From Lineus longissimus (Eukaryota; Nemertea; Pilidiophora; Heteronemertea; Lineidae): a stretch of DNA of 64,000 nucleotides. The DNA is taken from the NCBI RefSeq assembly GCF_910592395.1, contig NC_088317.1, positions 12,152,001 through 12,216,000 of the forward strand. The letters are read 5' to 3'. The number at the start of each line of letters is the position of its first letter. Within the stretch, counting starts at the first letter, position 1. Both the position numbers and the translations under genes were made by a program. The notes beneath the pieces were generated by a model. That model saw only the letters and a program-made list of their open reading frames with translations, made no database searches and was not told where the DNA came from. This document shows positions 30,077-39,789 of this stretch, piece after piece.

Positions 30077-31159
30077 AGTGAATGAAACACATTACTTCCA
30101 GGTGTGCATAATTAATTAAGGCCCTCCTGCTTTTATGATTGCATGACATGTACAGATAACCTGATCTACATAACAACTTTTGCTGAACCCGCCGCCTGGC
30201 TCTAACAAGCCAGTTGCTAGCCTGATTAGGTAATCAAGTTGTCAAACACATAATTGGCTATATCTTCAAAATGGATGGAGCTAATTGCCTTTGGTTTTCT
30301 GTATTGTATAAAGTGTTAGGTACACTTTTGAAATCGTCTTACAGCAGAAAATGGCAAAAAACCTTGATATATGGCCTTTAAAAAGTAACTTGATTCTGTC
30401 CTTGAGTGAAATCTGTGAATCTGGTTTCTTCAAGACATCAGTGATCAAACGTTTCAGTCTTTTTGCACTGCTTTCAGCTTCTCTGTCTTATTCAAGCACA
30501 TTGACACGTTCTCTATTCAGTTCCTCTTTCACTCTATCAATTTCTCTTCTTAGCTCTACCTTTTCGTTAGCATCTTCATCTGCAGAGTTAATAAAGTCTC
30601 TTGTTAGATTGTTAAGTTTTTCTTCTAGGTTTTCTATTTTCATAATACTCATATCTCTCTCCATCTTAACTGCTGCATGAGCATCCCCACCGTGTATTAA
30701 TCCTCTACGTTCTCTCAAAGCGTTATCTGTAAAACCAAATGCCTTTAATTCTTGATCAGTAGCATCTATGATTTTATCTATGGGTTTAGGTGAAGTGATA
30801 ATCTCATCAACTACTGCCTGTGCTTCAGGTAATACAGATTGAGCTTCCCTTCTTGGTGAATAACCTTCCATGTTAGTCATTGGAATTGCCTCTGTTGGGC
30901 CTGGTGCAATTAGTTCTTTAAATTTATTAACTAATTTTGTGCCATAATTTGCAGTTAAAGTTGATTCAGCATAGAAGCTTCCATTATCCTTAGTTAAGCG
31001 AATACCATAATATGTCCCATCAGGTTCAATCATTTGTTTTCTTTGGATGACTGTAAAACTAGCAAATTCTTCTTGTGTCGGCAAGTAGTACATACCTTTT
31101 GGACGGTCAAGAATGCGTGGTGCAAGATTACTCAATTTGTTCTTGTCATAATTCCATTT

Positions 31160-31444
31160 TTATTTACTCAATGCTTTATCAAGTTTATCCTCTACTTCAG
31201 TGTAATTTAACTCCTTTCCCATCAATTCAGGGTCAATACTTCTTGCTCTATCTGGTTCTGGCATTTCTGGTACTGCTAGTTTAGGGAATGTCGGATCTGG
31301 ACTTAAGGTACGACTATCTGTGTTGTAACTTTTGATATTATCAAGTAATTGGTTACTGAATGGTGTTTCAGCAGTACTACTGCTTGGTTCTGGAAGTGGA
31401 TAACGTCCTTCGGTCATTGGGAAACCTTCTCCTCCTTCAGCCAT
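31160..31444 (-). CDS. Viral-element protein, 94 aa, proline/acid-rich
   Basis: Unrecognised. Low-complexity and probably disordered, with Gly/Glu at the start (MAEGGEGF), several Pro-x-Pro and PEPxR words, and a short charged helix at the end (YTEVEDKLDKALSK). Its ATG abuts the stop of the 464-aa gene and its stop is 24 bp before the next gene, so the three are clearly one transcription unit. Possibly a scaffold or virion-internal peptide; this is a guess from position and composition. Confidence 0.6.
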   Translation of the reverse strand: MAEGGEGFPMTEGRYPLPEPSSSTAETPFSNQLLDNIKSYNTDSRTLSPDPTFPKLAVPEMPEPDRARSIDPELMGKELNYTEVEDKLDKALSK

Positions 31445-32839
31445 TTACTTTACAGTAATAAGAATTAAACTGCCAACTACAGCATAGAGTAAAAACTTGA
31501 TTGTTTCATGGGTATCATCAGATTTACTGATCACAGCAGTCTTACTGGACACAGCAGTCTTCCTTGACACATCAGTCTTACTGGACACGTCAGGCCTACC
31601 GGTTGTAGCAGTTTTACTTGTTACAGCAGTCTTACTTGTTACAGCAGTCTTCACATCTTTTGGTGTGGTGATATTAGCCTTAACCCTTATCTTCTTAGCA
31701 GTTTGACCTTGCATCAATGGAGGAGGCAAGGTCTTTTCATTGTTAATGTCATTCTTACCAGGCTTCAAGTGTTTAGTTGCTACCAGGATATCGTTGTTGT
31801 AATTCTCGATTTTACCGATATTGAGTACCATGTCAGACCCTATGATGTACAGGCCTGGGGCAATTACATAGTCTAATCGTGTGTGAGTGTCAGACAGTGC
31901 TTTCTGGTACCTAGCAATTGAGGTAGGGATATCCACATGCTGTTCAATTGAATCACTTAGCAGCTTGATGAATTCCTTTTGTACGTCTAACTCTGTTCCT
32001 GGCTGTCCAGTAATCGGGGTTCTAGTGAGGGCCTGTGATCCCAGTATGCAGTAAACATATGTTCTGATGGAATCATTCAATCTTTCTATCCCTGGATTCG
32101 AGAAACCTGAGGACTTAAGAGTCATAAATTGTTGATATGTTTGGCATGGTTTCTGTTCTATCACATCAAATACATTCTTGTGTTGTTTGACGTGCCACTT
32201 GATGAAAGTATCTGGATATTTGAAATTAGACATCCCAGCGTCCCAATCAGATTTAAACATTGGTGGCATTCTATTCTCGTGAACTTGCATTAAAAAGAAA
32301 TTGATTTTCGAATCATTGATGTAGTAGCCAGGATCAATTATGTTTGGGTTGTAATCCGGTACACTCCAGGAAGTCCATCCGTAACTGCTTGCAAACACTG
32401 AAAAATCATACTCGTCTTTTAAGCCAAACTCACTTAGTAACTCGCCTAGTTTCCTACGCTTAATGTTATTATTTGTTTCAATGAAATTGCTTTCTCCCAA
32501 AATGGGGATATCAAGGTTCTTCATAATTTTTCTGATTTGATAGTAGGTGTGGAACCTGTAAAATGATCTGATCATTTGATTGCTGCTGTTTAGGTGCTCT
32601 AGTGAAATGCCACATCCAGTTGTCGCGAACCAGACGGCCATGTTAAACTGATTCTGGTAGAACGCTAGTGGGTTTTTTTCAAGTCTAAGACAATCATCTC
32701 TGTTTTTCAATTTTAAAAACCCTGGCGTGATATCACTTTCTTGTACTTTGAAAAAGCTGTAAGCAGTAACATATGCATCAAAGTGATCAAAGTCAAATTT
32801 AATGTTATCCTTATGCTTCGTTGCCAATGGGTAATACAT
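31445..32839 (-). CDS. Viral-element protein, 464 aa, C-terminal membrane anchor
   Basis: The first gene inside the right terminal repeat; its ATG is 17 bp from the repeat. Residues 1-375 are a soluble, aromatic-rich domain without recognised motif (FYQNQFNMAVWFATTGCG, YGWTSWSVPDYNPNI). Residues about 385-440 are a Lys/Thr/Ser/Val repeat (units such as KTAVTS, KTAVSS) that looks like a stalk. A final 16-18 residue hydrophobic stretch (FLLYAVVGSLILITV) is a tail anchor. No signal peptide is seen. The frame is intact. A minor virion or envelope-associated protein fits the design, but the function is unknown. Confidence 0.7.
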   Translation of the reverse strand: MYYPLATKHKDNIKFDFDHFDAYVTAYSFFKVQESDITPGFLKLKNRDDCLRLEKNPLAFYQNQFNMAVWFATTGCGISLEHLNSSNQMIRSFYRFHTYYQIRKIMKNLDIPILGESNFIETNNNIKRRKLGELLSEFGLKDEYDFSVFASSYGWTSWSVPDYNPNIIDPGYYINDSKINFFLMQVHENRMPPMFKSDWDAGMSNFKYPDTFIKWHVKQHKNVFDVIEQKPCQTYQQFMTLKSSGFSNPGIERLNDSIRTYVYCILGSQALTRTPITGQPGTELDVQKEFIKLLSDSIEQHVDIPTSIARYQKALSDTHTRLDYVIAPGLYIIGSDMVLNIGKIENYNNDILVATKHLKPGKNDINNEKTLPPPLMQGQTAKKIRVKANITTPKDVKTAVTSKTAVTSKTATTGRPDVSSKTDVSRKTAVSSKTAVISKSDDTHETIKFLLYAVVGSLILITVK

Positions 32840-32855
32840 TTATCTTAATTTTTCC

Positions 32856-33381
32856 TTGAATTTTGGTTAAGTCAAAAGTTATCAGATGGCAGCACTGGAG
32901 CAATTAATGTTAAACAGGTGTTACCTTAAACAGGTGTTACTGTTAAATAGGCATAAATGTCATTGATCTAGTAGAAAGTTCAATAGCCGAGTGTGTAAAG
33001 CATGGAGCTTCCACACCTAAGGTTGTGTATTGGCGTGGGTTCGTTTCCCGGCGAAGGCAACATATGAAGACGGGATTTAGTTGTGGATAATGGTGCGGGG
33101 GTAAACTTATCACGCCGTGATAAGTTTTTATCCCACTGGGATAAGTCTTTTTGGTTCATTTGTTGTTCAATGACAGATGCAATTATGATGTCCCTAAAAA
33201 CAACCAACTTAAGTAAGTAATAGGGAACCTTGTCATTTTATCCATGTTACGTTTTTGGTAGGTTTTGGCAAGAAAACGAAGTTATGTTACGTTTCTGGTA
33301 GGTTTTTTCATGACAACGAAGTTTTTTGCCCAAGTTTCCAGGAATAGTCGTAGATAGTCGTACATGAGGTTCCCTATTACT
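32856..33381 (+). repeat. Terminal repeat of the viral element, right copy
   Basis: 526 bp matching 17804-18422. Contains the same A-box/B-box pair (32984 and 33038-33048), the two palindromes (33104-33126 and 33128-33144), and the 166-bp tip (33216-33381) bounded by AGTAATAGGGAACC and its inverse. It has one instead of three copies of the gene-proximal tandem unit. The element ends at 33381. Confidence 0.9.
32974..33151 (+). ncRNA. Candidate Pol III transcript, right terminal repeat copy
   Basis: Same A box, B box and palindromes as 18015-18192. One early T run is changed here (gggattt against ggggtttt in the other copy), so a transcript would stop only at the T5 runs in or after the palindromes. 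Confidence 0.4.
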
Positions 33382-33387
33382 CATTCC
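33382..33387. other. 6-bp target-site duplicate CATTCC
   Basis: First six bases after the tip of the right terminal repeat; reverse complement of GGAATG at 18423-18428. Confidence 0.75.
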
Positions 33388-33488
33388 TGCGAAAAAAATA
33401 AATCTCATTTGTTTATTTACGACTGCCACTGACCATTGACATTCAATCCTGTCCTTACACAATATATACACTATAAGAACTGAAGATT

Positions 33489-33764
33489 ATGGAGAAGAAG
33501 AAGAAAAGGGTTGTCGGGTGGCGTTGTGCTGCGATGTTTTGCGGCACCACCAGCAAAACTGAAGGTGTTGGGGTTTTCCGCTGGCCTGACCCTATCAAAG
33601 AACCGGGCCGTCACCATGAAGTTCGAGTCAAGAGGTCACCAGCCGGTGGTTCATCTTCTCCTCCTGATGCTCTGCCGGAACACAAATTCGTGAACCAACT
33701 CAAATTCGTCTGCCGTTGGGGGTCTTCCAGCACATTTGGAAAAAATCTCGAAGTAACGAAGTAA
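33489..33764 (+). pseudogene. Degenerate THAP-like reading frame
   Basis: 91 codons beginning with a basic leader, then WRCAAMFCGTTSKTEGVGVFRWPDP, which has the spacing of the first half of a THAP domain (C-x5-C, then F-x-x-P). Later residues (VKRSP, LPEHKF) sit where THAP has its W-x-P and CSxHF blocks, but the third Cys is missing. Probably a decayed transposon or THAP-gene exon just outside the viral element. Confidence 0.35.
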
Positions 33765-34679
33765 GGGAAGGGACGGCCACTCCCCCAAGTCCACAGTCCT
33801 AGTCATTTCATCATAAATTTCCTAAGTCCAACCAGGAAATTCCATCGCTGACGTCATAATAATGGTATTCCTAAGACTATTTTTAGACCTCATTTAATAT
33901 TCATTAGATTTTCCTGAGCGTACGCGAACTACTGCGGATATAGCTTCTTCCTAGAGCGAATAGGAAAATATTCGACGGTCTGACTTGTTCATGTTGTGAC
34001 GTCATGAGGTCACTTGACCTAGTGCGGGTTTTTCAAAACATCTTCGGCAGTTGGCCAGTCTGACGCGATTAAAACAGCGAGTTTATAATAAATCTAATCA
34101 AAAATGGAAAATTTGAGCTTTACATTTGTGATCAACAACTAAAAACAGACGTATTTCCGCAAAGTTGTAAATCACATCATAGTATCACTTTAAACTTGCT
34201 TTTACAGACCGTCTGTTGATAAATACCTAGGTGAGCAAATATTTACTCTCCTAACTTTTATTTTCATAGCCTAGGCGCCTAATTCTTGAAAGTCACTGTT
34301 TGCGACTTGTGCCCGGTGGCCATGATTGATAATAATGAGAATCACGGATTCCCATGCTAGGAGCGATCCCATTGGTTGGCCTTCTGAGTGACCCCCGACA
34401 TTGACCAATGGCGTGCACTGTTACAGTCTGTGATGTAGTTACAATAATATGCCTATTGGCGGGGCTGCAGTCGGGATATCCAGGTGCGCGAATTTTAATA
34501 CTTTTTGAAGAGCTAAGCGCGCAAGTGCAAATGCGTGCCTTTCAACAGGTCTGTTTTAAATGTGGTAACATTAACGTCCACCACGTTTAAAAGCAAGTTT
34601 ACTAGTAGTGAGGAGACACTGGAAATTTGTGAAGTGTTGAGGTACATGTAGTGAAAAATTGCTACTCATTATACTGTAA
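33765..34679. other. No gene seen
   Basis: AT-rich non-coding DNA, no repeats or frames of note. Confidence 0.45.
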
Positions 34680-35550
34680 ATGTAAAAGAATGGTATTGTA
34701 AATGTACTTGAAACGCGCCAAGTGAAACAAGCCATCAACTAAACGTCAACCAAATAAACATTCTAAACATGAAATTGAAGATCACGTTTAGATGCAATAT
34801 GATTGCAAGCGTTGGGTTGATATTTGCCTGAAATGAAAAGCACTTTCATTCACTCAGGCCCTCTTTAAATTTAGCCAGTTCAAGTTTTAAACAAGCCAAA
34901 ATAAACGAGTAAATGAAACGTTCCATGGTGCACCGTGCAAACTCAAAATGAACAAAATTGAATGTGACTATGTCATGTGAATAATATTTGAATAATAATT
35001 TTAACTACTCTATGGCTTGAAGTGCAATATTAATTTCAATTCATCATACCAAATCACTACGTTGATTTGATATACCGCCAGAAAAATACTCGGGTCAATC
35101 GATCAGGCGGTCCTGCAGCCGACCTCATTCCTTACAGTAGAACTTCTCATTCTCATTCCATTTTGTCAGACAATGGCGTAAATACTCACCATAAAGACAT
35201 TCTCCTGCTACTCATCTCAGTCCTGCAAACTTCACACAGCCGTTTTTGTTCCGTGACATTGACATCACCTAAATTATATTGCCAAAGGCTTACAGTTACA
35301 AATTACAACAGTAAAATTTATGGCATAGTCACGCAGTATCGTACTGAATATCATGCTCAGATTGGTTCAAATACTATGACATGATAAAATATTTTACCAA
35401 CAAAAACATAGGCCTACTTGACCAAATCGAGCAATTAAATCTAATATTCCTTCACTCAGTTCAGGTTTAAAAATGAATGTTTATTTGGCTCATTTAGTTT
35501 GGCTTGTTTCATTTGGCTCGTTTCAACATTTACATACTGATGCTACCATA
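34680..35550. repeat. Imperfect inverted repeat, possible old MITE
   Basis: About 70 bp near 34700-34765 (gaaacgcgccaagtgaaaca ... ccaaataaacat) recur as the reverse complement near 35472-35535 (atgtttatttggctcattta ... gtttcaacattta). The roughly 0.7 kb between is AT-rich with no domain. Boundaries are approximate. Confidence 0.45.
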
Positions 35551-35779
35551 AAGAACGCCGGGGAAGCGGGGTATTACATCTGGACCCTGAAAAAATGGCA
35601 CCTGAATGTTTGCAAACTTGCGACTTGTCTATTCCACTCGACAACTGCACAGGCATGACAGGCCTACTCAGCATTCTGGGATATGCATATCTACACGTGA
35701 CGCGTTATTTCTTTCATGTATGCAGTGTTTATATGCGTATCATCTACCATCGCATGCAACAGAACACTCATGCACACAG

Positions 35780-35995
35780 TTATGGGCCGTCAAAACCGCA
35801 AAAAAGCGGTCGTACCTCGAATAGACGTTGGGTGGCGCTTTACATGTTTTTCGGTGCGCGGTCGTGCCTCAAAGAGACGTCTTCACATGTTTTTGTAAGC
35901 GGTCGCCGCTCGCGCAAACTTGTCTTGCATGTTTTTGTGAAAGAGGATGTCGAAGAACGCGGTCGTATATCAAAACAGACGTTGGGTGGCGCTGC
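35780..35995 (+). repeat. Left arm of an inverted repeat around the BEL copy 2 site
   Basis: From atgggccgt to agacgttgggtggcgct; its reverse complement is at 50868-51085. Both contain a recurring sentence: cggtcgta ... agacgttgggtggcgct. Taking out BEL copy 2, the arms are separated by about 550 bp, so this may be a DNA transposon with long inverted ends into which BEL copy 2 jumped. Confidence 0.6.
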
Positions 35996-36216
35996 TGGTG
36001 GTTGTCTTCTACTTTTAACGTTGGCAGGTCCAGGCCTAGCTGATCCATTGGTACTGCCACTGGTGACAGGGGCATGGCCAACATGCCCACGGGCAGCACA
36101 GCGTCCATCAGGGCCAGCAGTGGAAAGAGCAGGAGGAGGAGGGCGAGGGTTGCCATCATCACTAACGTTGTTAGGCCTAGTCAGGCTAGTGCCAGCAGCA
36201 GGTCTAGGGAGGCGAG

Positions 36217-36418
36217 TGTTGTTAAGAAAGGAAATTAACAATTCTTAGCAACTCAAAATTCCCCTAAAAACATGTACAAGTAGTTAGGTATTTTTACCAA
36301 TAAAATTAAACCCTCAAACAGAAGTTGACACCGTAATAATACCCAGACACCGTATGGTGCTGTCACCTGGTTATAAGATAATGACCTAAACGTCTTGTCT
36401 TCACCCTGCTTCTCAACA
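36217..36418 (-). repeat. 3' LTR of BEL copy 2, internally deleted
   Basis: Begins tgttgttaag and ends tctcaaca in plus orientation; about 116 bp are missing just after ttaagaaagga compared with the other LTRs. Confidence 0.9.
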
Positions 36419-37381
36419 TTCCCCTCCTCTTGACAGAACCTGTCAAACTATTTTTAAACAATCTTGGCAAATCTTCCAACTAACAATAACGGAAGATGGC
36501 CCTTCAAAGATCCCATTGATCAAATGAAAAGACAGTTTAGAATACACAATAGTTCACCAAAAGAACACATTAAAGATAAGAATAGGTGAACACTATTAAC
36601 TGAACTATATCACTCCTGTAGTAAATTACTAGTACTCTTTTAGATTTTACAATCCAATCGGAATCTAACACCCACTGAATTTGAGCTCAAGTAATCCAAG
36701 TTGCTCATGAATTCCTCAATGTTCTCATCCTTCGAAAGTCACTATCATAAGTCCAGAATAATTCTCAATCAAGAATCGACTCTTTAGGGATGGTAAATGA
36801 GAAAACCTATTAAACTTAAATTGTTTCCCCACTGGAAACTGGAGTAAACTTCTCCTCCAAAGGAGATCCAAATTTTTAACCCCTTGGGTTCTACATTGCT
36901 TAAAAACATGGCTCAGAATAATGTAACAGAAGCTTAAAGTTTTCTCCCTTTACCGATACCCGCTAGTCTCTATCTCAATTCCGATATTTTTCGCACTGTA
37001 GAAAGTTCGGATACTGACACTCCATTGAGTGTTCTCACTTTTCAATCAATGTTCAAAACTCGCACCGAGTCATTAAGTGTCCTAGAGTTCACTTCTAAGA
37101 ATAGAATTAATCAGTGTATATCAGGTGGTGAAACCCAAAGTTTTTTCCCCCCAAAAAACACAGGCAATTGAAAATGCCAAGGACATCCCGATCAGAAAAT
37201 TAGCAAGTCACCAGACAATGAGTACACTGACCAACACTAACTTTTTAGATCACTCTCTCAGTGTAATTTCACCACACAATGTCAAATGTCAACTTTTAAC
37301 GGTTATAGACGGATATCATCACCCACGGTTGTAACTGCTTGGCTGGATTCATCTCAGCATAACCAGACGTTCATCTCAGCG
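36419..37381 (-). other. BEL copy 2 3' untranslated region
   Basis: Counterpart of 11826-12788, with the polypurine tract as ttcccctcctctt next to the LTR. Confidence 0.8.
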
Positions 37382-39785
37382 TTACCAGACGGAAGTTGTC
37401 ATCTCCGGAAACTCGACTGGGCAGAGACGATTCACGGGCCGGACATATTTCCCATTTGACGTCTTCACCTTGGCCGTTCGCACCAATCCATCTTCACCGG
37501 GGTAGACTTCCAGGACTCGACCCATCTTCCATTGTCCTCTAGGTAATCTTTCCTCAATCACCAGTAGGATATCATCAGGTTTGAGATTGTGCCTTGGAAA
37601 CAGCCACTTCTTACGGTTGTGCAGCTGGGGTAACAATTCTCGCTGCCATCGCTGCCAAAACTGTTTCAGTATGTCCTGTATTCTTCGCCATCTTCTTCTA
37701 GGGTTGAATCGTAGTTCATCAGTCGACGAAGGAGCCAGTTGTCCACCCAGCTGACCATGCAGGAAGTGGTTTGGCGTTAGTGGTAACTGGTCCTCGGGAT
37801 CAGAGCTGGGAGGAGTCAATGGCCTTGAGTTCAGGAGTCCCTCGGCATCCACCACAAATGTATGGAACTCCTCGTCGTTGATGTCAGCATTATCAATGGA
37901 TATCTTGAGGGCCCGCTTTGCTGCTTTTACCATAATCTCAAAGACGCCCCCGAAGTGTGGAGATCCTGGGGGGTTTAAGTGCCATGTAACGCCTCTGGTA
38001 TTTTGGTAACCCAGCGTCTTCTGTTGCACCTTGGTCCAATCGATGGCATTCACTAACTCTCTGAGCTCCCTCTCTCCAGCGACAAAGTTACTTCCGTTAT
38101 CTGTCAACACCTCCTCTGGGACGGATCGCCGGCTGGTCATTCTGGCGAAAGCCATTAGGAAACTGTCAGTATCCATCTGGTAAACAGGTTCTAGATGAAC
38201 AGCTCTAGTCTGTAGACAAGTGAAAACAGCCAAGTATCTTTTGTTTCTGATTTTTCCTCGACCCTGCTTGGTTAGAAATGGACCCGCGGGGTGTCCCACA
38301 GCATCATGTGCTCTCTTGACAAGCAACTGAGAAACTGGATGCTTTCTTGGCATGATGATGGGGTATTTCTCTTCTTCTGAGATGTAGTCTATTCTTTCAA
38401 GACGGGACTTGATGCGAAGAAGTCTCCTCTCCTTATCAAGGTATGGTGACAGGGGTATCAGGTGGCTTGTCTTCTGTAAGCTTTTTCCTGCCATCAAATC
38501 TTTGAGCTCTCTGCCAAATACATCTTTCTGGGCTTGGCGTGAAAGGCAATCCTCAGCCTGCCTGTACTCTTCGGGGGACAACTCATCTATCCAGGTCTTG
38601 GTTCCCGGGGGTAAGGGTCGCTTTAGCAGCCACATCATGATACGTCGCACGAATCCTATTCTCCTTGTTAGTCTTCCCATGTCACTCCATCTACTGGGAT
38701 GTAGGGGGAACATCATTGTCTCATTTTGTTCTGGTTGGGCTTCCTGTACTGCAAATGTTGAGGTTTTCTCAATATCGGTGGTTTCATCTGGTACAGCTAT
38801 CTTTTTCTCTGGCCAGTTGCTCTCGGACTCCTTCAGGAAACTTGGACTCTCCCACCAGAGTTGTGATCTAGCCAATTCCTCCACTGCCATACCTCTAGAT
38901 GATATGTCTGCTGGGTTTAGTTTGGTTGGTATATGTCTCCATTGGTCAGTACTGGTCCTTTCCTGTATCTCTCCTACTCGGTTGGCTACATAGGGCTTAA
39001 ACTGTTTTCCTGGTCGACAAATCCAAAACAGGACGTTCATGGAAACTGTCCAATATGTCACCATCAGTTGCTTGGCTCCTCGACCGCTCTCCAATGGTTT
39101 GATAACCTTCTTCACCAATCTTGTACCAATGACTGCCCCACATAGCTCCACTCTGGCAATGGAGATGGCTTTCAGTGGCGACAGTCTCGTCTTGGCAATC
39201 ACCAGTCTCACCAGTATCCTCCCGTCCGTCATCAGGGTCCTGGCATACACGACAGCAGAAAAGGCATCCTTTGAGGCATCGCTGAACACATGAAGTTTAG
39301 TTTGATAACTTGTGTTCATACCAAGATGTCTGCTCACTCGGATGTTATCCAAATGTGGCAACTCTTTCTTCCACAACGACCACTCCAGGGCTAAGTCTTC
39401 TTCCAGGGGGCTGTCCCAATCTTCCTTTCGGATCCATGTCCTTTGAAAGAGGATCCAGACTATAATTCTGAACGGATCAACCAATCCCACTGGATCAAAC
39501 AAGGCTGCTATGCATCTCAGCATACCCCTCCTCGTGGCTGGATACTCTCCTTCCCTCAATCGTGGCTTCATAGTGATGACATCTTCTTCGGCTAACCACA
39601 GTATACCCAAGGCTTTCTGACATGGCAAAGTTTCCTTTCCATTTATATCCAAGAATGTGGCTTTATCACTTTGTGGGACGTCCTCTAGTACCTCAGGATC
39701 ATTTGACAGCCATTTTCTCATCTTCATTCCTCCTCGGTCCAACATCTCTGTCATCTCAGATCTGGTTTTCTTTGCTTCTCCTGTA
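37382..39785 (-). pseudogene. BEL copy 2 RNase H-integrase segment with integrase deletion
   Basis: Aligns with the end of pol in copy 1 and is open throughout. Reads through the copy 1 frameshift site (DVPQSDKATFLDING), showing the original frame. After HDAVGHP it jumps directly to AGPFLTKQ: 67 residues are gone, including the CxxC part of the integrase zinc region and the first catalytic Asp (GMDFAG in copy 1). The second Asp (LTDNGSNF), the Glu and the DUF5641-type tail remain. Integrase from this copy cannot work. The upstream part of pol is beyond the insert at 39790. Confidence 0.93.
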
Positions 39786-39789
39786 GAAC

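Larger units (their letters stand above)
28989..30377 (-). mobile_element. Kolobok-type DNA transposon (TTAA target, THAP), internally decayed
   Basis: Flanked by TTAA at 28985-28988 and 30378-30381, with 19-bp perfect inverted ends AGGCCATATATCAAGGTTT. Inside, a THAP-domain frame reads inwards from the right end and an acidic frame reads inwards from the left. TTAA duplication plus THAP is the diagnostic pair for the Kolobok superfamily; piggyBac shares TTAA but not usually THAP. At 1389 bp it lacks a catalytic domain, so it is a deletion derivative. Confidence 0.85.
28602..31135 (-). pseudogene. Viral-element coiled-coil/membrane protein split by a transposon
   Basis: The part 31135-30488 (215 codons) has a globular start (KGMYYLPTQEEFASF), an acidic middle, and a coiled coil (MKIENLEEKLNNLTRDF ... 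LRREIDRVKEEL). A taa stop at 30488-30490 interrupts it, but the same frame stays open to 30382. There a TTAA-flanked transposon (28989-30377) intervenes. Beyond it, from 28984 downwards, the same frame continues: a hydrophobic segment (IAAIVTAVTTILTTLGFFI), a proline-rich linker (PKPGPPTPPTPDKPP), an amphipathic stretch and ALPGIIGSIVSFLL. A last frameshift near 28715-28725 precedes a second membrane segment (ENLVILVIVVVSSVIYG) ending at 28602. Without the breaks it is one protein of about 400 residues. The ATG at 28995 belongs to the transposon end, not to a gene start. A virion-internal or membrane role is a guess. Confidence 0.75.
26900..33381 (-). mobile_element. Right end of the Polinton/adintovirus-like element
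   Basis: A compact block of intronless minus-strand genes reading inwards from the terminal repeat 32856-33381: 464 aa, 94 aa, a ~400-aa gene split by a Kolobok transposon, a frameshifted capsid candidate, then 78 aa. Genes abut or have short AT-rich gaps. CATTCC follows the tip and pairs with GGAATG at 18423. The inner boundary (26900) is approximate. Confidence 0.75.

Noticed and set aside
28989-30377. piggyBac element because of TTAA
   Set aside because: The ends do not start with the usual CCYT-type word and a THAP domain is present, which fits Kolobok better.
15777-33381. Two-segment virus, each segment with the same end
   Set aside because: The mirror-image 6-bp flanks and inward gene direction fit one element with an inverted end better. 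Kept only as an alternative.
35595-36248. 217-codon open frame
   Set aside because: Runs through the inverted-repeat arm and into the LTR of BEL copy 2; composition is that of repeat DNA read in a GC-rich frame.
38409-38993. 194-codon plus-strand frame
   Set aside because: Antisense shadow of the BEL copy 2 pol frame; the same shadow occurs opposite copy 1.
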